Source: Veillonella parvula
Lineage (GTDB): Bacteria; Bacillota; Negativicutes; Veillonellales; Veillonellaceae
DNA: 64,000 nt
Direction: 5' to 3'
NCBI RefSeq assembly: GCF_036456085.1
Contig: NZ_CP138632.1
Coordinates: 806,001 to 870,000, forward strand
Shown here: in pieces, positions 8,681-18,354 of the stretch
Layout of the letters: every line of letters starts with the position of its first letter
How positions within the stretch are numbered: the stretch's first letter is position 1
Notes under the pieces: model-generated
Told to the model about the DNA's origin: nothing
The model's input: the letters and a program-made list of their open reading frames with translations, nothing else
Databases searched by the model: none
Made by a program: the position numbers and the translations under genes

Positions 8681-10003
8681 TTATACCACAGTTGCCCTCA
8701 CTAACATTAGCATTTCTATAGAATCTTTTGTTTTTCGACTATGACGGAATAATTTTCCTAACAAAGGGATATCTCCTAAAATAGGTATCTTTTGTATTTG
8801 ATGTTGATCTCGATTGTCCATGAGTCCACCAATAACCAGCACTTCTCCTGGTTGTAATCGTACTCTTGTATGTGCTTGACGTGTGCTTATTTTATAGGCT
8901 TTCATTTCAGATACCATAATAGGTGTACTCACCTCTGCATGTATTTTAGCATCTACACCATCATCAGCAGTAATAATAGGAGTATAATTCAACTTAATGC
9001 CCACCTCTTCATAACGAGTAGAACGCTTTCGTTCTCCATTCACTTCCGATTCTTCTATAACTGGTATTCTTTCACCTATCAAGATATGTGCAGTCTCACC
9101 ATTGAGAGCCATGATAGATGGCTTTGCAATTAGAACGGCTTTACCTGAGCTTTCCATAAGACTTAGCTCTGGTTTTACAAAAAACTTATAGGCTTCCCCA
9201 GTCGGTGTTTTGCCAAAGGTAACGGCACCATAGGAATGTGTTTTATCTTCTCCATGACCGGTCAAGCTAAGCCAAGACCATCTAAAACCTTGTTCCTTAG
9301 CATAGGATTGTTCCATAGCAATGATGGTAGCTTCCAATTGCACTTGTTTTGGTTCCTTGTCGATAGCACGTACTAAGGTTTCTACGCGTCGCTTTTCTCC
9401 GCTCGTCAAATGCATAATTACTTCATTTTGTTCTGAAAGCACTGCCATTTTATCGTTTTTTACCACTGTGCCTACCACATTTTTCAAAGACTCAGCCGGT
9501 AAATGTTCAGGTGATATAACATATAGTTCTCTTTTTTCAAGTGTTTCATCATCAGAATCAATAAGAAGTGTATTATGCTCCTTCGATACGGAAAAATGAT
9601 ATAACTTACCTAATTCATTAATAATTGCTTCTGGTGATTCTCCCTTTACAGTGGCCGTAATACTCCCTTTTAACGACTCTACACCAATTACGGATATACC
9701 ATAACTACGACAAATGCCTAAGACGGTCTCCTTTAAGGATGCATTGCGTACAGAAATCGTTATGAGTTCGTTCCCAACCTTTTTTTCATTTTTATCTACT
9801 TCACTACTATTTACGATAGTTTCAGAACTACTAGCAGTTATTCTATCATTTCTATTAGTACCTATCCTATCAGTACTATTAGCAAATACCATGAACGGAG
9901 TTACAAGCATGACGACCATCCATAAGCTTATTCGCAATATAACTATCACTATAATCTTATCTATATATTTTAGACCTAGAAAGTTTACTCGATTCTTAGC
10001 CAC
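8681..10003 (-). CDS. Type IV pilus/competence secretin (PilQ-like)
   Basis: 440 residues. The start is GTG (10001-10003) behind AAGGAGG. A long signal sequence (hydrophobic ~18-41, ending VFA) is followed by an STN-type short domain (ITISVRNASLKETVLGICR, ~80-150). After a short N-domain comes the secretin core, with the C-terminal signature EVLVIGGLMDNRDQ and KIPILGDIPLLGKLF (~385-425). The protein should form an outer-membrane ring for type IV pilus or DNA uptake, good evidence for a diderm cell. It is short for PilQ (usually 600-700), lacking AMIN domains. It overlaps the PilP-like gene by 19 bases. Confidence 0.85.
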   Translation of the reverse strand: MAKNRVNFLGLKYIDKIIVIVILRISLWMVVMLVTPFMVFANSTDRIGTNRNDRITASSSETIVNSSEVDKNEKKVGNELITISVRNASLKETVLGICRSYGISVIGVESLKGSITATVKGESPEAIINELGKLYHFSVSKEHNTLLIDSDDETLEKRELYVISPEHLPAESLKNVVGTVVKNDKMAVLSEQNEVIMHLTSGEKRRVETLVRAIDKEPKQVQLEATIIAMEQSYAKEQGFRWSWLSLTGHGEDKTHSYGAVTFGKTPTGEAYKFFVKPELSLMESSGKAVLIAKPSIMALNGETAHILIGERIPVIEESEVNGERKRSTRYEEVGIKLNYTPIITADDGVDAKIHAEVSTPIMVSEMKAYKISTRQAHTRVRLQPGEVLVIGGLMDNRDQHQIQKIPILGDIPLLGKLFRHSRKTKDSIEMLMLVRATVV

Positions 10004-10833
10004 CGTGATGAACCTCCTTCAATAATTTCTACACCACTTGCAGTTATCTTAGATACTGATATTTCTTTCCACACACTTCCTATACTAACCATTTGTTCCT
10101 CTGTACCTTTTCGTAAAATAGCAATATTCTGTTGTCCCTCAATAATACCTATAAGCTCTATGGGATGTTGTTTGGTAGGATTACTTATAAAAGGTTGTAT
10201 ACTGGATTCAACTCGTCTAGCACTAATATCTTTAGCTTTTAATTCAATATAATTACCACTATGCTTTTTATTATTTCTTATTTGTTGATATTTTCCATTT
10301 CTACGACTTTTATCTTCCGTTTTTCCAAAAGTACTTATTTCATCATCGGACTCATATAAATCATTATTTATATCAACGAAATTGCCATTACTATCTTTAG
10401 TTATCTTATTCTGACCAAGTAAATCATCTATAGGAATATCTTTAAAAACCTCTCGCCAAGAATTTGCTCGCTCAACACCGGTAATATCATATAATAATCG
10501 TCCATGAACATCGCTTTTTACCTCTCTATCCTTTACATTTTTTATATCACTTTCATCTTTAAAATAGTTCTTTCCTTTCCCATTTCTATTATCATGTGTT
10601 GTTTCTTTTGATAATTTTTCTGAGCCTCGTTCAATTTGCTTAGCATCTCTACCATTAGATTGATCTAAACTAATATGAACATTTTCCTCCTCATGTGGAT
10701 AAAAAATACCAATGCCTAAAAGGGCAACCGTAATGATAAAGAAAATACCAAGTGCAAACTTATAGTGGCGCATAATAAAATGCTGCTTATCAATCCACAT
10801 TTTCATACGTTCTATATAGTCTTGTAAGTTCAT
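9985..10833 (-). CDS. PilP/GspC-like inner-membrane protein of the secretin system
   Basis: 282 residues with one hydrophobic segment (~25-45) and a long, low-complexity, charged middle (~50-220). A small C-terminal beta domain (PIELIGIIEGQQNIAILR to SSRWLRIE) resembles the HR/PilP domain that contacts secretins. AGGAGGTGG lies four bases before the ATG. The 19-base overlap with the secretin gene supports a joint role in pilus or DNA-uptake machinery. No PilM, PilN or PilO genes stand beside it. The domain call rests on pattern and context only. Confidence 0.6.
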   Translation of the reverse strand: MNLQDYIERMKMWIDKQHFIMRHYKFALGIFFIITVALLGIGIFYPHEEENVHISLDQSNGRDAKQIERGSEKLSKETTHDNRNGKGKNYFKDESDIKNVKDREVKSDVHGRLLYDITGVERANSWREVFKDIPIDDLLGQNKITKDSNGNFVDINNDLYESDDEISTFGKTEDKSRRNGKYQQIRNNKKHSGNYIELKAKDISARRVESSIQPFISNPTKQHPIELIGIIEGQQNIAILRKGTEEQMVSIGSVWKEISVSKITASGVEIIEGGSSRWLRIE

Positions 10834-10881
10834 AATCCACCTCCTGCTGACATATTCTAGGAGGCTCTTTTAAAATCCTAC

Positions 10882-10926
10882 AAAAAAATGACTCTACCAG
10901 TCACCAAGGTGACTAATAGAGTCATT
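10882..10926 (-). terminator. Terminator after galE
   Basis: Hairpin with arms 10887-10896/10917-10926 and an inner stem 10899-10905/10908-10914, separated by a CC/AA internal loop. On the minus strand a run of seven T (complement of 10882-10888) follows. It insulates galE from the PilP-like gene. Confidence 0.85.
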
Positions 10927-10958
10927 CATTATATTGACAAATCAAAACAATTCGTTCT

Positions 10959-11948
10959 TTATTTACTATTAAATCCATCTGGATGAGATGTATGCCAATG
11001 CCATGCATCTTTGATAACATCAGCAACATTACTAAATATAGGATCCCAACCAAGTAAATTTTTGATTTTTTCAGAGGAAGCAATTAATGTTCCTGGATCA
11101 CCAGCACGACGATCACCATATTGAACAGGAATATCGATACCCGTAACCTCTTTTGCAGTCTCGATGATTTCCTTTACAGAGAATCCATTACCACTACCAA
11201 GATTAAATACTTGAGATTCTCCGCCTTTACGCAAGTAGTCCATAGCCAATACGTGAGCAGCTGCTAAATCATTGACATGAATATAGTCGCGTACACATGT
11301 GCCATCAGCTGTATCATAATCAGTCCCAAATACAGTTATATGCTCTCTTTTACCGCGAGCCGCATCTAACACAAGTGGAATCAAATGAGTTTCAGGATGA
11401 TGGTCTTCTCCAATCATACCAGACGGATCTGCACCGGCCGCATTGAAATAACGCAACGCAACATATGTAGAACCATAGATAGAACTATAATCAGACAACA
11501 TTTCTTCTATCATCAATTTAGTGCGACCATATACATTTGTTGGTTGCAGTTGAGCATCCTCACGAATAGGCACTACCTTTGGCTCACCATACACAGCAGC
11601 CGTACTAGAAAATACAAAATGCTTTATACCTGCGGTACGACCAGACTCAATAAGGTGATAGGAACCAACTACATTATTTTCATAATAAATAGCTGGATTT
11701 TGCATGGATTCACCAACTTGTGAGTGAGCAGCAAAATGCATTACACCTAGGATGTTATGTTCTTTCATAATACCTACTAGTTTAGGATCAGCAATATCCA
11801 TATTGTAGAACTTTACCCCCTCAGGAATAGATTCTACATGCCCACGAGATAAATTATCTACAATAATTGGTGTATATCCTGCTTGTTGTAAAGCACGTAC
11901 AGTATGACTCCCAATATAACCAGCACCACCTGTTACTAAAATATTCAT
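10959..11948 (-). CDS. galE: UDP-glucose 4-epimerase
   Basis: 329 residues, normal length. The NAD-binding GGAGYIGSH is at 7-15. The catalytic serine/threonine stretch SSTAAVYG and YGRTK (Tyr and Lys of the YxxxK motif, ~147-151) are in place. RYFNAAGADPSG and DYDTADGTCVRDYIHV are typical of GalE rather than of other extended SDRs. It interconverts UDP-glucose and UDP-galactose in the cytoplasm, feeding surface glycans. It follows pgi by nine bases. Confidence 0.95.
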   Translation of the reverse strand: MNILVTGGAGYIGSHTVRALQQAGYTPIIVDNLSRGHVESIPEGVKFYNMDIADPKLVGIMKEHNILGVMHFAAHSQVGESMQNPAIYYENNVVGSYHLIESGRTAGIKHFVFSSTAAVYGEPKVVPIREDAQLQPTNVYGRTKLMIEEMLSDYSSIYGSTYVALRYFNAAGADPSGMIGEDHHPETHLIPLVLDAARGKREHITVFGTDYDTADGTCVRDYIHVNDLAAAHVLAMDYLRKGGESQVFNLGSGNGFSVKEIIETAKEVTGIDIPVQYGDRRAGDPGTLIASSEKIKNLLGWDPIFSNVADVIKDAWHWHTSHPDGFNSK

Positions 11949-11957
11949 AGTTCCCCC

Positions 11958-13394
11958 TCATGAATTATGTACTTCCTTTGCTCGAGCCAATTTGGGTCCG
12001 ATGAGACGCTTATAAACCTCTACCCCTGGTTGATCAAAAGCATCAACACCCGCAAAAATGGACTCAAAATAAACGGCCCAACAATGCATAAACATAATTT
12101 CTCCTAAATGGAATGCGTTTAATGTTGGTACAGTTATAGTCATGTTAAAACGATTGTCACTAGACAAGGCTTCTCTATTAGCATCTAAAGCAATGTTTAA
12201 AATATCACAAATGCCTACATCAGATAGAGAGTGTAAACGTTCATATTGACTATAGGAATCTGGAACAATGAGATTATGTTTCCAATCCTTAACCTTAATA
12301 AATTGAACTACCTTATTTAGGCGCCCCTCTTGATGCTCTTGAACTTGAGCATGCATATCCATAGTACCTACTGCAGCAACTGGCGTACGACCATATGGTA
12401 GACAAGTATTACTCATTTTTCCAAGAGACTCGGATAAGAGCTGCACATACCAATCAGATAATGAGTGGAGTGCTTCACTATAAGGCATAAACACCTCTAT
12501 AATACGACCATATCGTTCAGATGCAATATATTTCAATAATGCACTTAAAAGGCCTGGATTTTTAAAAATGTCTTCTTCTTGACATGCTGCATCCATAGAT
12601 GCAGCACCAGCTAAGAATCCTTCAATATCAAATCCTACAAGAGTGGCTGTTACAAAACCAACTTCTGTAAATACAGAGAAACGACCACCTACACCATAAG
12701 GAATGCTATAGGTCTTCCAATTATTTTCTATCGCCATAGATCGTAAAATTGTAGGATGTTCATCATCAGATACATCTGTAACAGCTATCACTTCGTAGTT
12801 AATATTACGATCTTGTAAAGCCTTCTCCAAAATCATGAAGTTAGCCATTGGTTCAATGGTAGATCCAGACTTAGAATTAATAACGAGCATCACCTTATAA
12901 TCAGGACCTTTTTTCTGAGCTTGACACTCTAACGTACGAATTAGCCCTACTAAGTAATCACCATCCACATTAAAGCCTGCAAAGTACATCCTAGGATAGC
13001 CGTCGCGTTCCTCTGCACTGTAGTTATTCCAAAATGCTCCACACTGCACATCAAAAATAACTTTGCTCCCCAAATAGGAGCCCCCAATACCTACGGATAC
13101 AACTGTATCAATATTATGGCGTGCATAGTCACGTAATTCGTAAAGCCGCTCTAACATATCTGGTGTATTGATACCATCTTCTGAAATATATGGAAGTTGG
13201 TAAAACAACACGGGTTCAGGTAAACCATCTTTAGAAACATGACCTTCTTCGAAGCCTGTAGAACGCAAAATATTTGTATGACGCCATACATTTTGTATAG
13301 CCCGTTCAAAATTATTCACATCACGTTCTTGTATGCAACTTTCATTATATATATTAGCATAATCTAACTCAAAACCTGATTGTAATCGCAACAT
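11958..13394 (-). CDS. pgi: Glucose-6-phosphate isomerase
   Basis: ATG at 13392-13394 is preferred over the adjacent TTG because GGAG is seven bases away. 478 residues. VSVGIGGSYLGSK (~100) and NSKSGSTIEPM (phosphosugar-binding loop, ~190) are the two SIS-fold signatures. GGRFSVFTEVG and the late GVEVYKRLIG with its conserved Lys complete the active site. It interconverts glucose-6-phosphate and fructose-6-phosphate. Veillonella is known for living on lactate, so the enzyme probably works in the gluconeogenic direction, supplying the neighbouring sugar-nucleotide genes (inference). Confidence 0.95.
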   Translation of the reverse strand: MLRLQSGFELDYANIYNESCIQERDVNNFERAIQNVWRHTNILRSTGFEEGHVSKDGLPEPVLFYQLPYISEDGINTPDMLERLYELRDYARHNIDTVVSVGIGGSYLGSKVIFDVQCGAFWNNYSAEERDGYPRMYFAGFNVDGDYLVGLIRTLECQAQKKGPDYKVMLVINSKSGSTIEPMANFMILEKALQDRNINYEVIAVTDVSDDEHPTILRSMAIENNWKTYSIPYGVGGRFSVFTEVGFVTATLVGFDIEGFLAGAASMDAACQEEDIFKNPGLLSALLKYIASERYGRIIEVFMPYSEALHSLSDWYVQLLSESLGKMSNTCLPYGRTPVAAVGTMDMHAQVQEHQEGRLNKVVQFIKVKDWKHNLIVPDSYSQYERLHSLSDVGICDILNIALDANREALSSDNRFNMTITVPTLNAFHLGEIMFMHCWAVYFESIFAGVDAFDQPGVEVYKRLIGPKLARAKEVHNS

Positions 13395-13436
13395 CAAATA
13401 TCTCCTTCACTGACATTTTATGTACAATATTTTTTT

Positions 13437-13445
13437 ATTATACCA
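13437..13445 (-). promoter_or_regulatory. Probable extended -10 promoter for pgi-galE
   Basis: On the minus strand TGGTATAAT (extended -10, TATAAT at 13437-13442) lies about 43 bases before the pgi ATG. No good -35 hexamer is seen, as expected for extended -10 promoters. Confidence 0.5.
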
Positions 13446-13477
13446 TAAAAGAATGAATAAAATATTAGTTTATACAA

Positions 13478-13756
13478 TCATTTTACCCACAAACCATAAC
13501 CGAATCCGACTGCATATACAGACCAAAGTAATGCAAAAGGAATGGCTAATTTAAATTTAATTTTTAATGTCTTATGACGCCATAGGACCATACCTAATAA
13601 AGCACCAACACCACCAAAGGCAAACGCTAAAAATAGTAATGTGAACTCTGAAATCCGATCATATCCATTAATGGCACATAATTTATCATATCCATACAGG
13701 CTAAATACGATAAAATTCCATATACCTACGGTCACCCAAAATTGCGTATCACTCAT
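13478..13756 (-). CDS. DUF1294 family small membrane protein
   Basis: 92 residues with three hydrophobic segments. The motif YDKLCAINGYDRISEFTL, followed by GGVGALLGMVLWRHKTLKIKF, is the DUF1294 signature (short YdhK/CspA-associated membrane proteins). Function unknown. It lies 20 bases after the epimerase gene and about 80 before pgi, so it belongs to the same leftward gene group. Confidence 0.85.
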   Translation of the reverse strand: MSDTQFWVTVGIWNFIVFSLYGYDKLCAINGYDRISEFTLLFLAFAFGGVGALLGMVLWRHKTLKIKFKLAIPFALLWSVYAVGFGYGLWVK

Positions 13757-13776
13757 ATCCCCAAACCTTATACCCC

Positions 13777-14700
13777 TTACTTATGATGAGCTTTAAAGTA
13801 TTCTAATGTCTTTTGTAAGCCGTCCTCTAATGTTGTAGTAGCAGTAAAGCCAAAATCACGTTCAGCTTTCACATTACTTAAGCGCGAATGTTTAATATCT
13901 CCTATACGCTCATCTTCATAATAAACCATAAAATCTGTCCCGCTAATAGTCCGGAATCGCGTAATCAACTCATTCACAGATGTTCCCTTATTGGTAGATA
14001 TATTATAAATACCTGTGCATTGACCATTCCCCATAGCCTTAATGTTAGCATCTACCACATCATCTACATAAATGAAATCTCTAGTTTGCTCACCATCACC
14101 AAATACAGTTAATGGTTGCCCTTCGACAATCAAGCGGTTGAAAATACTGATAACGCCTCCTTCACCGCCATCACCTTGACGTGGTCCATATACATTAGCA
14201 TATCTAAAGCATACTGTATTTAATCCAAAAGCTTCATGATAAATACGCAAATAACCTTCTGCAGTAAGCTTTGTCAGGCCGTAAAAAGACGAAGGCATAC
14301 CACTCAAGTCTTCAGTCAATGGCAATACTGCCAAGTCACCATATACAGCAGCTGATGAAGGCATTAAAAATTGTTCAACTTTCACTTTACGACAAGCATC
14401 GAGAACATTAATAAGTCCTATTAGATTTACATCACAGTCATAACTTGGGTTCTCCATGGAGGATTGAACCATTGTTTGCGCCGCTTCATGAAATACGATA
14501 GACGGCTTAAACTCTTCAAATACAGATAGTAATTTTGGATCTCGTACATCCATCTCAATAAATTGAGCATCTTCATGTACAAAGGAGCGCATACCTGTAG
14601 ATAAATTATCTATAACGAGTACATCATGACCTAATTCAATTAATCTATCAACTAAATGGGAACCAATAAATCCGGCCCCACCAGTAACACATATATTCAT
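13777..14700 (-). CDS. NAD-dependent epimerase/dehydratase (UDP-glucose 4-epimerase-like)
   Basis: The ATG at 14698-14700 (MNICVTGGAGF) is chosen because GGGAGG precedes it; the longer frame starts 12 codons inside rnhA and would bury the Rossmann motif. 307 residues. GGAGFIGSH near the N-terminus, SSAAVYGD and YGLTK (catalytic Tyr/Lys), then RYANVYGPRQ identify an extended SDR acting on a nucleotide sugar. It differs from the neighbouring galE and could be a UDP-GlcNAc or UDP-glucuronate epimerase; the substrate cannot be fixed. Confidence 0.88.
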   Translation of the reverse strand: MNICVTGGAGFIGSHLVDRLIELGHDVLVIDNLSTGMRSFVHEDAQFIEMDVRDPKLLSVFEEFKPSIVFHEAAQTMVQSSMENPSYDCDVNLIGLINVLDACRKVKVEQFLMPSSAAVYGDLAVLPLTEDLSGMPSSFYGLTKLTAEGYLRIYHEAFGLNTVCFRYANVYGPRQGDGGEGGVISIFNRLIVEGQPLTVFGDGEQTRDFIYVDDVVDANIKAMGNGQCTGIYNISTNKGTSVNELITRFRTISGTDFMVYYEDERIGDIKHSRLSNVKAERDFGFTATTTLEDGLQKTLEYFKAHHK

Positions 14701-14722
14701 AGCGCCCTCCCTTCTAACATCT

Positions 14723-15448
14723 TTAAATACCTGCACCTTGTTTTGCTAGTGCATCAGCCATTTCATTATATGTATCGCCCGTATGAGCAGCCACCTTGTG
14801 AAAGTAAACTCGCACACGATTTTTTATAGAATCATAAAATGCTGAGTACTCTTGGGTTAGCTCATTATTACGTTTCCATCCCTTAGTAGCCCACATTTCT
14901 ATGCCCATATAATCATAGTAAAGTGAACATTCAGAAATCCCATTATCAACGGCGTATTTCATAACATGCATAGCAGCCAACAACTCGCCAGCTACATTCC
15001 AAAACGATGTATATCGTTTATCAGTAGAGGAAAAAGAAAAAGTTTTCCTCTTGCCATTCAAAAAGATAACCCCACCTGCCCCAACAGTATTGGTCTCTTT
15101 ATTATAACTACCATCGATATACGCAACCATATAGTTTGGAGTAGTAAAATCTGGTTTCACAACATTTGCTGATACTTTACTTTGAATACTAGAACTAGAA
15201 ACTATAGGCCTAGAATTTTTAGATTTAAACTTCACTTCTTGTGGCGATTTAAGTTCACTCTTTTTAGCGCTCATAAAATCACTTAAAGACAAACCTGAAT
15301 CCTCTACAAAAGCACGTGCTTCGGCTTCTGTCGAAAATGATTTGTAGATAGCACCACCATAGCCCTTTACTTGTTTTTCACAGTCAGACCATGTAGTGTA
15401 AACTCCTGGTACACGACCCTGACGAACAGCATAAAACTTTTTTGCCAT
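14723..15448 (-). CDS. rnhA: Ribonuclease HI with N-terminal RNA/DNA-hybrid-binding (viroplasmin-like) domain
   Basis: 241 residues. The N-terminal ~45 residues (KFYAVRQGRVPGVYTTWSDC and GGAIYKSFSTEAEA) are the hybrid-binding domain common to eukaryotic RNase H1 and many Firmicutes. A polar linker (~60-105) leads to the catalytic domain. Its acidic residues appear as YIDGSYN (Asp), VAGELLA (Glu), YYDYMG (Asp) and EMADALAKQ (Asp). It removes RNA from RNA-DNA hybrids in the cytoplasm. It follows ybaK by about ten bases. Confidence 0.93.
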   Translation of the reverse strand: MAKKFYAVRQGRVPGVYTTWSDCEKQVKGYGGAIYKSFSTEAEARAFVEDSGLSLSDFMSAKKSELKSPQEVKFKSKNSRPIVSSSSIQSKVSANVVKPDFTTPNYMVAYIDGSYNKETNTVGAGGVIFLNGKRKTFSFSSTDKRYTSFWNVAGELLAAMHVMKYAVDNGISECSLYYDYMGIEMWATKGWKRNNELTQEYSAFYDSIKNRVRVYFHKVAAHTGDTYNEMADALAKQGAGI

Positions 15449-15458
15449 ACGCCCCCCC

Positions 15459-15950
15459 TTAATGGTCCATTGTCAGTTCAACAAATTCAGCATTTACAAC
15501 AGATGCCAAATCCTTTGGATTTACCTTCATTTGCATACCGCGTAAACCTGCGCTTACATATACAAACTTTTGGGGTTCCATAGTAGCATCAAAATAGGTA
15601 GGAAATGCTTTTTTCATGCCTACTGGAGAACATCCACCGCGCAAATAACCTGTAATACCTAACAAATCCTTAACATGAACAAGCTCTACAGACTTATTAT
15701 GACTAACACGTGCTGCCTGTTTCATATCTAACTCTTCAGCCACAGGAATACAGAATACTACATATCCAGTTTTGTCACCTTTGCCAACTAATGTTTTAAA
15801 GACTTGTTTCTCATCGAGTTTTAATGCTTCTACTACATGAAGGCCAGCAGCACGCTCTTCAGACCACTCATATTCGCTAATACTATAAAGTATCTTATGA
15901 GTATCTAAAATACGTAATGCGTTTGTTTTTTTATGTTTCTCTTTACTCAT
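15459..15950 (-). CDS. ybaK: YbaK/EbsC-type aminoacyl-tRNA deacylase (Cys-tRNA(Pro) type)
   Basis: The second of two adjacent ATG codons (15948-15950, MSKEKHKK) is best placed behind GGAGG. 163 residues. The YbaK core is visible: KTLVGKGDKTGYVVFCIPV, the conserved Lys of KAARVSHN-like context, and GYLRGGCSPVGMKKAFPTY, the family-specific glycine/cysteine loop. The enzyme hydrolyses mischarged Cys-tRNA(Pro). It is probably the first gene of a leftward run ybaK-rnhA-epimerase-DUF1294. Confidence 0.92.
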   Translation of the reverse strand: MSKEKHKKTNALRILDTHKILYSISEYEWSEERAAGLHVVEALKLDEKQVFKTLVGKGDKTGYVVFCIPVAEELDMKQAARVSHNKSVELVHVKDLLGITGYLRGGCSPVGMKKAFPTYFDATMEPQKFVYVSAGLRGMQMKVNPKDLASVVNAEFVELTMDH

Positions 15951-16031
15951 CATAACCTCCATATACTAGCATAGCAAATAAATTTAATCATTACATAATA
16001 TATTTCTATAGACAAATATAATTTTTCATTA

Positions 16032-17030
16032 CTATTTATTTACGATTTTATTAATATTTTTTAATTCAATACGCAAGGTACCATCATCATTAGTTTTTAT
16101 CTCAATAAACTCACGATTTTTCATATATTCTACAGGAAATGAAATCTCAATACCTGTATCTGTTTTAATCTTATGATGCTCTCCAACCTTCGTGGCAAAC
16201 TCACGATTGACTGGCAAAGGACGCAACATATCCGCATCAGCTAATTCTTTCTTTGCCGCCTCTTGTTGAATAGGATTCGCTTTAAATACCTCTTCTACAA
16301 TACGAACAGGATCAACGGTATCTGATACTTCTGCATTTTTAGCAATCATAGATTTAGCCGTTGTCAACTCAACAACGCCATCAGACTCATGAGCTTGAGC
16401 CACCTTATCTACGATAGTCTTTACCTTTCTCACCGTATCTAGCGAGGATTGATTAGTCCCTAATTGCAAGACCTTATCTGCTAGGATATAGGATACCTCA
16501 CCATCAAATTCACCTTTAGGTTCAAAAATACGAACACTAAAATTAGAGAGATTAATAGATGCAAAGGCACGTAATTTTTGTGATGGCATAGGTAGTACTG
16601 CCTTATGAGAAACAAGTTCTGTAGCCAATGTACCATCATCTTCACTGAATAGTTGATGGGTAAAAGCATCATGAGCTTGGCACAGAAGAATACAAACATA
16701 GAACGTATCCGTAACGGCTTCACAAATAATCGTATCAATAACAACGGAATCCGTAGCTTGTTTCATATATGTAAACAAGCTTTCACCTAAATTCTTACAT
16801 AAATCAATAAACTTAAGCGCTCCATTTTTATAGTCTACTAATTGTTTGCCCACAGGGCTCGCATCATGTAAGGTTCCGGTTCTAGCCCCTGGATCTTTGA
16901 AAGCCTTAACTACATGATTTGCAATATAATCTTGTATAGCTTGATCCCCAACCTTTAATTCATGTTCAGAATATACAGCTAACGAGGATGTAAAGTCAAA
17001 AATCTCTAGCGCCGCCTTATTAATCTGCAT
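16032..17030 (-). CDS. 37-kDa nucleoid-associated protein (NdpA/YejK family)
   Basis: 332 residues, no membrane segment or signal. The N-terminal INKAALEIFDFTSSLAVYSE, with a later DPGARTGTLHD stretch, matches the nucleoid-associated NA37/YejK pattern; length agrees. Members bind DNA in the cytoplasm, but their role is not settled in Firmicutes. It is 27 bases downstream of the acyl-CoA ligase and could be read from the bio-type operon promoter. The family call is by recognition of the N-terminal pattern. Confidence 0.75.
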   Translation of the reverse strand: MQINKAALEIFDFTSSLAVYSEHELKVGDQAIQDYIANHVVKAFKDPGARTGTLHDASPVGKQLVDYKNGALKFIDLCKNLGESLFTYMKQATDSVVIDTIICEAVTDTFYVCILLCQAHDAFTHQLFSEDDGTLATELVSHKAVLPMPSQKLRAFASINLSNFSVRIFEPKGEFDGEVSYILADKVLQLGTNQSSLDTVRKVKTIVDKVAQAHESDGVVELTTAKSMIAKNAEVSDTVDPVRIVEEVFKANPIQQEAAKKELADADMLRPLPVNREFATKVGEHHKIKTDTGIEISFPVEYMKNREFIEIKTNDDGTLRIELKNINKIVNK

Positions 17031-17057
17031 GATGCCTCCTTGTAGTACAAAAAATGT

Positions 17058-18353
17058 TTACCCTTTATTATACCACTCTTTTAACTTTCGTTTATCAACT
17101 TTTGAGCATTCCGTAAGGGGTAACATAGGAACTTCTATTATAGCTTTTGGCCACTCTACAGGAGGTCTTTTATTATGAATAAGTTCTATAACTTCACTCA
17201 ATCTAACCTCACCATCTAGCACCATATAAACTACGTAGTCTTCCCCTCGTATCTCATCAGCAATATCGATAATAGCAATCTCAGAAACTCCTTGTAAGGA
17301 TTGTAAATACAATTCCATCTCTGGGATAGAAATTTTATATCCCCCTTTATTAATTACGTCGCCTGCTCTCCCATTAAACATAAGATATCCGTCACTATCA
17401 ATGTATCCACAATCATTTACAGTATACGTATTGGGAATCCCTTCAATACGATAATTTGTTGTCACATAAATGACATTATCATTCTCTGCGATTTTCACGG
17501 TTGGAAATGGTCTCCCTACCGTACCTTCTCGCGCTGACCATTCTTTACCAGTGCAATACGTTATATAGTTAAGCTCTGATGCACCATAGTACAAGATAAA
17601 CTCCATATCAGGGCATATATGTTGTAACTGTTCCATTAATTGTCGATCCAGAACTTGAGATCCTGCAATGATGTATTTAATGGATGATAATTTACTTTTA
17701 CAATGTCGAACCAATAATCGTAGTTTCGTTGGTAATGCATATATATGGTCTACATTGTATTCCTCTATAAGCTGCATCCATCTACTAGGACGCAAGGAAC
17801 TCGTTGTAACAACAGTCCCTCCAGCCCATAAAGAGGCAATGACCATATTGCTAACACCTGTGAAACTAAAACTCCCTTGTAAAAAGATTTTAACATCTTT
17901 GTTTATATGAAAAATATTATTTTGAATATCAAAAAAATCACGCCAAGACCTCTCTCGTCTCCACAAAGGTTTTGGTCGTCCCGTAGTCCCCGATGTAAGT
18001 ACTCCAAAATCAGCTAATGGCGGTACACCTTCATAGGCTATAATACGAGCTAGCTCATCTACATAAGCCTTATCCATCTCATTGTGACATACCATAGGAA
18101 TATTATCTTTATATATTGCCCCAAGCCACTGTGTAAGTTGTTCAACAAACGACAATTCCTTAATTAAAAGAACCTTAGTTTTTAATGTCTCTTTAGACTG
18201 AGTAAAATTTACAATGTGACTTGTATTATTAATATCTACCGATAGAATAGCATCATATAGTTCACCATATGTATATTGTATGTCATCTACGATTAGGGCA
18301 ATTTTATGGGGCTCTAACTCTTTATTCTGTTGTAAGCGTTCAATAATTGTCAT
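17058..18353 (-). CDS. AMP-forming acyl-CoA ligase, biotin-operon associated (YhfT-like)
   Basis: 431 residues, shorter than typical 500-550-residue ligases. The P-loop-like VLTSGTTGRPKPLW (~119-132), YYGASELNYI and GRAGDVINKGGYKISIPEME are the ANL-superfamily core motifs, and KVDKRKLKEW carries the catalytic Lys near the C-terminus. It activates a carboxylic acid to its CoA ester. One base separates it from the thiolase gene, and both follow bioY. B. subtilis has a similar BirA-controlled set (yhfU bioY, yhfT ligase, yhfS thiolase). Substrate is unknown; pimelate or a fatty acid are guesses. Confidence 0.82.
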   Translation of the reverse strand: MTIIERLQQNKELEPHKIALIVDDIQYTYGELYDAILSVDINNTSHIVNFTQSKETLKTKVLLIKELSFVEQLTQWLGAIYKDNIPMVCHNEMDKAYVDELARIIAYEGVPPLADFGVLTSGTTGRPKPLWRRERSWRDFFDIQNNIFHINKDVKIFLQGSFSFTGVSNMVIASLWAGGTVVTTSSLRPSRWMQLIEEYNVDHIYALPTKLRLLVRHCKSKLSSIKYIIAGSQVLDRQLMEQLQHICPDMEFILYYGASELNYITYCTGKEWSAREGTVGRPFPTVKIAENDNVIYVTTNYRIEGIPNTYTVNDCGYIDSDGYLMFNGRAGDVINKGGYKISIPEMELYLQSLQGVSEIAIIDIADEIRGEDYVVYMVLDGEVRLSEVIELIHNKRPPVEWPKAIIEVPMLPLTECSKVDKRKLKEWYNKG

Positions 18354-18354
18354 A

